Assembly (NCBI RefSeq): GCF_031628175.1
Contig: NZ_JAVLVT010000001.1
Location: 682,001 to 746,000, forward strand
DNA: 64,000 nt
Reading direction: 5' to 3'
Source: Lipingzhangella_A rawalii
GTDB taxonomy: Bacteria > Actinomycetota > Actinomycetes > Streptosporangiales > Streptosporangiaceae
Shown here: positions 61,499 to 64,000 of the stretch, in pieces
How positions within the stretch are numbered: position 1 is the first letter of the stretch
How the letters are laid out: each line of letters begins with the position of its first letter
Program-made: the position numbers and the translations under genes
Notes under the pieces: model-generated
The model's database searches: none
Told to the model about the DNA's origin: nothing
What the model saw: only the letters and a program-made list of their open reading frames with translations

Positions 61499-61918
61499 GT
61501 GGCAGAACGGGATGAGCGGTTGGGCGAGATCATGGGTAGCGACGCTCCTGGCGGTGACCTCGCCAGCCGGATGGGGGTGGAGCTGGTCGAGGCATCGGCC
61601 AAGCGCGTGGTCGGGCACATGCCCGTCGCCGGCAACACCCAACCCTACGGGCTACTCCACGGCGGCGCCTCCTGCGTACTCGCCGAGACACTCGGCTCGA
61701 TCGGGTCGGCACTGCACGCCGGCAGCGACCGCATCGCCGTCGGCATCGAGATCAACGCGACCCACCACCGCAGTGCGACCTCCGGACACATCACCGGCGT
61801 GGCCACACCGGTCCACCTCGGAGGCACCCTGGCGAGTTGGGACATCGAGATCACCGACGAGGCGGGGCGACGGGTCTGTACCTCGCGCCTCACCTGCATG
61901 CTCCGGGACGCCGGCTGA
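61499..61918 (+). CDS. Hotdog-fold thioesterase, PaaI/EntH-like
   Basis: A 139-residue hotdog protein with HMPVAGNTQPYGLLHGGASC, where Gln/Asn and the HGG-containing helix hold the catalytic site, followed by LAETLGSIGSALHA with the catalytic acid Glu. This pattern is the 1,4-dihydroxy-2-naphthoyl-CoA/phenylacetate-type thioesterase group. The GTG at 61499 follows GGAAGGG. It is divergent from polA, a neighbourhood common in actinobacteria; its substrate remains to be determined. Confidence 0.88.
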   Translation: MAERDERLGEIMGSDAPGGDLASRMGVELVEASAKRVVGHMPVAGNTQPYGLLHGGASCVLAETLGSIGSALHAGSDRIAVGIEINATHHRSATSGHITGVATPVHLGGTLASWDIEITDEAGRRVCTSRLTCMLRDAG

Positions 61919-62149
61919 GGGTGACCGCAGCCCGAGACTCGAGGAGCACGCGGACCGGCATTGACTACGACCTGATAACAGCATGAACCCGACTCGGCGG
62001 CGAGATTGGTCACTGCCTTCCGTGCACCGCCTCACCTCTGCTTAAGTTCCGCTTACGCCGCACCTTTTTGTCATCCGCGACACAAGCCGGGGTCGCGGCG
62101 TCCACGGTGCACCCACGCATCCGACGCCAAGTGGAATGGAGACACCGCG

Positions 62150-63373
62150 ATGGCACGCAAGAAGGCGCTCAGCCTCCTCGCCGCAGCCTCCGCCCTATCT
62201 CTCGGGTTGACCGCCTGTAACGGGGCAGACGAGGGCGAAGAGTTCCAGTACGGCTACGTGCTCCCGGAGACGGGTGACCTGGCGTTCCTGGGCCCGCCAC
62301 AGATCAGCGCCGCAGAGATGGCCCTGGCGGAGATCAACGATGCCGGCGGCATCCTCGACACCGAGGTTCCCGATATCGAACCGGGTGACGAGGCCAACGA
62401 CGCCGGTCAGGCCAACGAGGCCGCCAACCGCCTGGTTGACCAGGACGTAAACATGGTGCTCGGGGCCGCAGCCTCCGGAATGACCCACGCTATCTACGAC
62501 ACCGTTACCGGTGCCGGAATCGTGCAGTGTTCCGGATCCAACACCGACCCGGACCTGAGCACCATCGACGACGGTGGATTCTACTTCCGCACCGCGCCCA
62601 GCGACCTCCTGTCCGCCCCGGTGCTCGGCGAGCAGATCATCAACGACGGACACACCAGCGTGGCGGTAGCCAACCGGGCCGACGGCTACGGTGACGGCTA
62701 CGCCGAGGTTCTGGTGGACACCGCCGAGGCCGAAGGCGCCGAGGTGGAGTTCAGTGAGGGGTACGACCCCGAGACCACCGACTTCAGCTCGATTGCCGGA
62801 GATATGGAAGGCTCCGGCGCCGACGCCTACGTCGTTATCGCCTTCGAAGAGGGCGTGCAACTGCTGGGCGACCTCCTGGAGGCCGGGGTGGATCCCGAGC
62901 AGATCTACGTCACCGACGGGATGAACGATCCCGACCTGGGCTCCAGCATCGACGAGGACAACCCGGAGATCGTTGCCGGGATCACCGGTGCCGCGCCCGG
63001 CGCCGACAATCCCGACTTCGACACCCAGCTGGAGGAGCACGATCCCGACCTGGAAGTGTTCCAGTTTGCCCCGCAGGTCTACGACTGCGTGATCGCCACG
63101 GCGCTGGCCGCCGAGCACGCCGAGAGCACGGACCCGGGCGAGTACGTGGACTCGATGACCGCGGTTACCCAGGACGGAACCGAGTGCACCGGCTTCAGCG
63201 AGTGCCGGGATCTGCTCGCCGACGGTGAGGAGATCGACTACCAGGGGGCCAGCGGCCCGATCGCCTGGGACGACAACGGCGACCCGACCGTCGCCTCCAT
63301 CGCGGTGTTCAAGTTCGACGAGGACACTGCCGAGCACGGAATCGAGGAGTACGTGGAGTCCTCGACCGACTGA
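62150..63373 (+). CDS. Branched-chain amino acid ABC transporter substrate-binding lipoprotein
   Basis: A 407-residue type I periplasmic-binding protein of the LivK/Leu-Ile-Val family. The signal peptide ends at lipobox LTAC (Cys 23), so it is a membrane lipoprotein. Core features: YVLPETGDLAFLGPPQISAA, GGILDTEVP, VNMVLGAAASGMTHAI. The mature protein is strongly acidic (GADEGEEFQYG at its start, many Asp/Glu throughout). ATG 62150 with GGAG eight bases before it. It is convergent with a LivF-type ATPase at the window end, presumably part of the same uptake system. Confidence 0.9.
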   Translation: MARKKALSLLAAASALSLGLTACNGADEGEEFQYGYVLPETGDLAFLGPPQISAAEMALAEINDAGGILDTEVPDIEPGDEANDAGQANEAANRLVDQDVNMVLGAAASGMTHAIYDTVTGAGIVQCSGSNTDPDLSTIDDGGFYFRTAPSDLLSAPVLGEQIINDGHTSVAVANRADGYGDGYAEVLVDTAEAEGAEVEFSEGYDPETTDFSSIAGDMEGSGADAYVVIAFEEGVQLLGDLLEAGVDPEQIYVTDGMNDPDLGSSIDEDNPEIVAGITGAAPGADNPDFDTQLEEHDPDLEVFQFAPQVYDCVIATALAAEHAESTDPGEYVDSMTAVTQDGTECTGFSECRDLLADGEEIDYQGASGPIAWDDNGDPTVASIAVFKFDEDTAEHGIEEYVESSTD

Positions 63374-63419
63374 CGCGGATCCACGCGCCGGGCCGGTTTC
63401 AACCGGAGCACGCGGACTC

Positions 63420-63454
63420 GGGGTGGTGCGCAGGTTCGCCTGCCGCGCCACCCC
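63420..63454 (+). terminator. Hairpin after the binding-protein gene
   Basis: GGGGTGG (63420-63426) pairs with CCACCCC (63448-63454), and inside it GCAGG pairs with CCTGC around a TTCG tetraloop. It lies 46 bases past the stop; there is no T tract on the plus strand. Confidence 0.55.
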
Positions 63455-63545
63455 ACACGTATGTCGTATGGCCTGTCTCTGCGGACCTCTGCGGGTCTCT
63501 GCGGCTGTCCCGGCGCTTCGGTGCGGGTGCACCGGGCACGAAAAA

Positions 63546-63597
63546 CCGGTGCGGCTGTGGCGACCGCTCGAAGCGGGCCCGGCCACAGCCGCACCGG
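63546..63597 (-). terminator. Rho-independent terminator of the LivF-type gene
   Basis: CCGGTGCGGCTGTGGC (63546-63561) and GCCACAGCCGCACCGG (63582-63597) form a perfect 16-bp stem; the loop contains a second small stem CCGCT/AGCGG. On the minus strand it is followed directly by TTTTT (63545-63541), a classical intrinsic terminator 10 bases past the stop. Confidence 0.92.
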
Positions 63598-63606
63598 CCA
63601 GCACGC

Positions 63607-64000
63607 TCAGGCCTTGGCGAGCGTCCCCAAGTAGAGCTCGACCACGTTTGGATCCTGCAAGAGCTCCCGCCCGGTTCCGGTGTAGGCGTTGCGCCCCTGG
63701 TCCAGCACATAGCCGCGGTCGGCGATCTGGAGACACCGGCGAGCGTTCTGTTCCACCATGATGATGGACACCCCGATCGAGTTGATCTCCTGCACCCGCT
63801 GGAAGACCTCGTCCTGGTAGAGCGGGGAGAGCCCGGCCGTTGGCTCGTCCAGGAGCAGCACATGCGGGTTCATCATCAGTGCCCGCCCCATGGCCACCAT
63901 CTGACGTTCTCCACCGGACAGGGAACCGGCCTTGGCCTTGCGCCGCTTGGCCAACAGGGGAAACAGACCCGCAACCGTCTCGAAGCGGCTGCTGACAATC
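63607..64000 (-). CDS. Branched-chain amino acid ABC transporter ATPase, LivF type (5' end outside window)
   Basis: The last 130 codons of a LivF-type ATPase: signature GSLSGGERQMVAMGRALM, Walker B HVLLLDEPTAGLSP, and the LivF-typical IIMVEQNARRCLQIADRGYV, TGTGRELLQDPNVVELYLG. The Walker A region lies beyond 64000. It would energise import of Leu/Ile/Val together with permeases presumably encoded upstream, outside the window, and the lipoprotein at 62150-63373. A strong terminator follows its stop. Confidence 0.92.
   Translation of the reverse strand, partial: IVSSRFETVAGLFPLLAKRRKAKAGSLSGGERQMVAMGRALMMNPHVLLLDEPTAGLSPLYQDEVFQRVQEINSIGVSIIMVEQNARRCLQIADRGYVLDQGRNAYTGTGRELLQDPNVVELYLGTLAKA

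Noticed and set aside
63474..63504. Possible short repeat array (TCTCTGCGG-like units)
   Set aside because: Only three imperfect 10-base units without spacers; not CRISPR and probably chance in GC-rich DNA.

Overview
The window is high-GC, gene-dense DNA from an actinobacterium. Evidence: actinobacterial gene orders (parA-RHH protein-scpA-scpB-pseudouridine synthase-aroH-tyrA-cmk-der), frequent GTG starts, 4-base ATGA/GTGA overlaps, and XRE/DUF397 pairs. The strongly acidic exported binding proteins and the overall gene set would suit a salt-tolerant Nocardiopsaceae-like organism, but the family is an inference. A 100-base run of N at 36801-36900 marks a scaffold join.

Region 1 (1-11.2 kb) is an accessory island. 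It opens with a class I lanthipeptide locus on the minus strand: an FxLD-like precursor peptide, a full-length LanB dehydratase and a LanC cyclase cut by the window edge. Beyond it lie a Nudix hydrolase, a large two-part XRE-type regulator and a set of damaged genes: two phosphotransferase pseudogenes (one frameshift, one nonsense codon), a radical SAM/SPASM pseudogene without its iron-sulfur cluster motif, a second copy of the XRE N-terminus replaced after about 58 codons by an IS481-family remnant, an intact DUF397 gene and an IS4-family transposase tail.

Region 2 (11.2-36.3 kb) holds metabolic and resistance operons. These are MOSC/TrmH-type methyltransferase; dienelactone hydrolase; a LysR regulator divergent from a DJ-1-like protein and an MDR oxidoreductase; a phosphoribosyltransferase and a thioesterase; a complete alpha-glucoside import operon (binding lipoprotein, two permeases, GH13 alpha-glucosidase, LacI regulator) with a palindrome inside its predicted promoter; a NarL-type two-component pair; an AMP-binding protein that has lost its catalytic motifs; and a Bcr/CflA exporter divergent from an Erm rRNA methyltransferase. 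The erm gene appears to have a WhiB7-style promoter, a 44-codon leader reading frame and an attenuator-like hairpin. A protein phosphatase, a YdeP-type molybdopterin oxidoreductase and a YtrA/GntR-controlled ABC transporter operon with a perfect 10+10 bp operator follow.

Region 3 (36.4-38.2 kb) is the remnant of an integrated element beside tRNA-Pro(GGG): a broken transhydrogenase fragment, the assembly gap, a multiply frameshifted tyrosine integrase and a triple 11-bp repeat.

Region 4 (38.3-64 kb) is mostly conserved chromosomal core: DUF523, der, cmk, tyrA, aroH, pseudouridine synthase, scpB, scpA, RHH protein, parA, xerD, ADP-ribose pyrophosphatase-like Nudix, pyrG, GNAT, uvrB, a membrane/coiled-coil protein of unknown function, coaE, GNAT, rpsA with a strong terminator, polA, a thioesterase, a branched-chain amino acid binding lipoprotein and the end of a livF-type ATPase. 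Reading frames here are intact, while those in regions 1 and 3 are often broken, so the damage is better explained by decay of accessory DNA than by uniform sequencing error.
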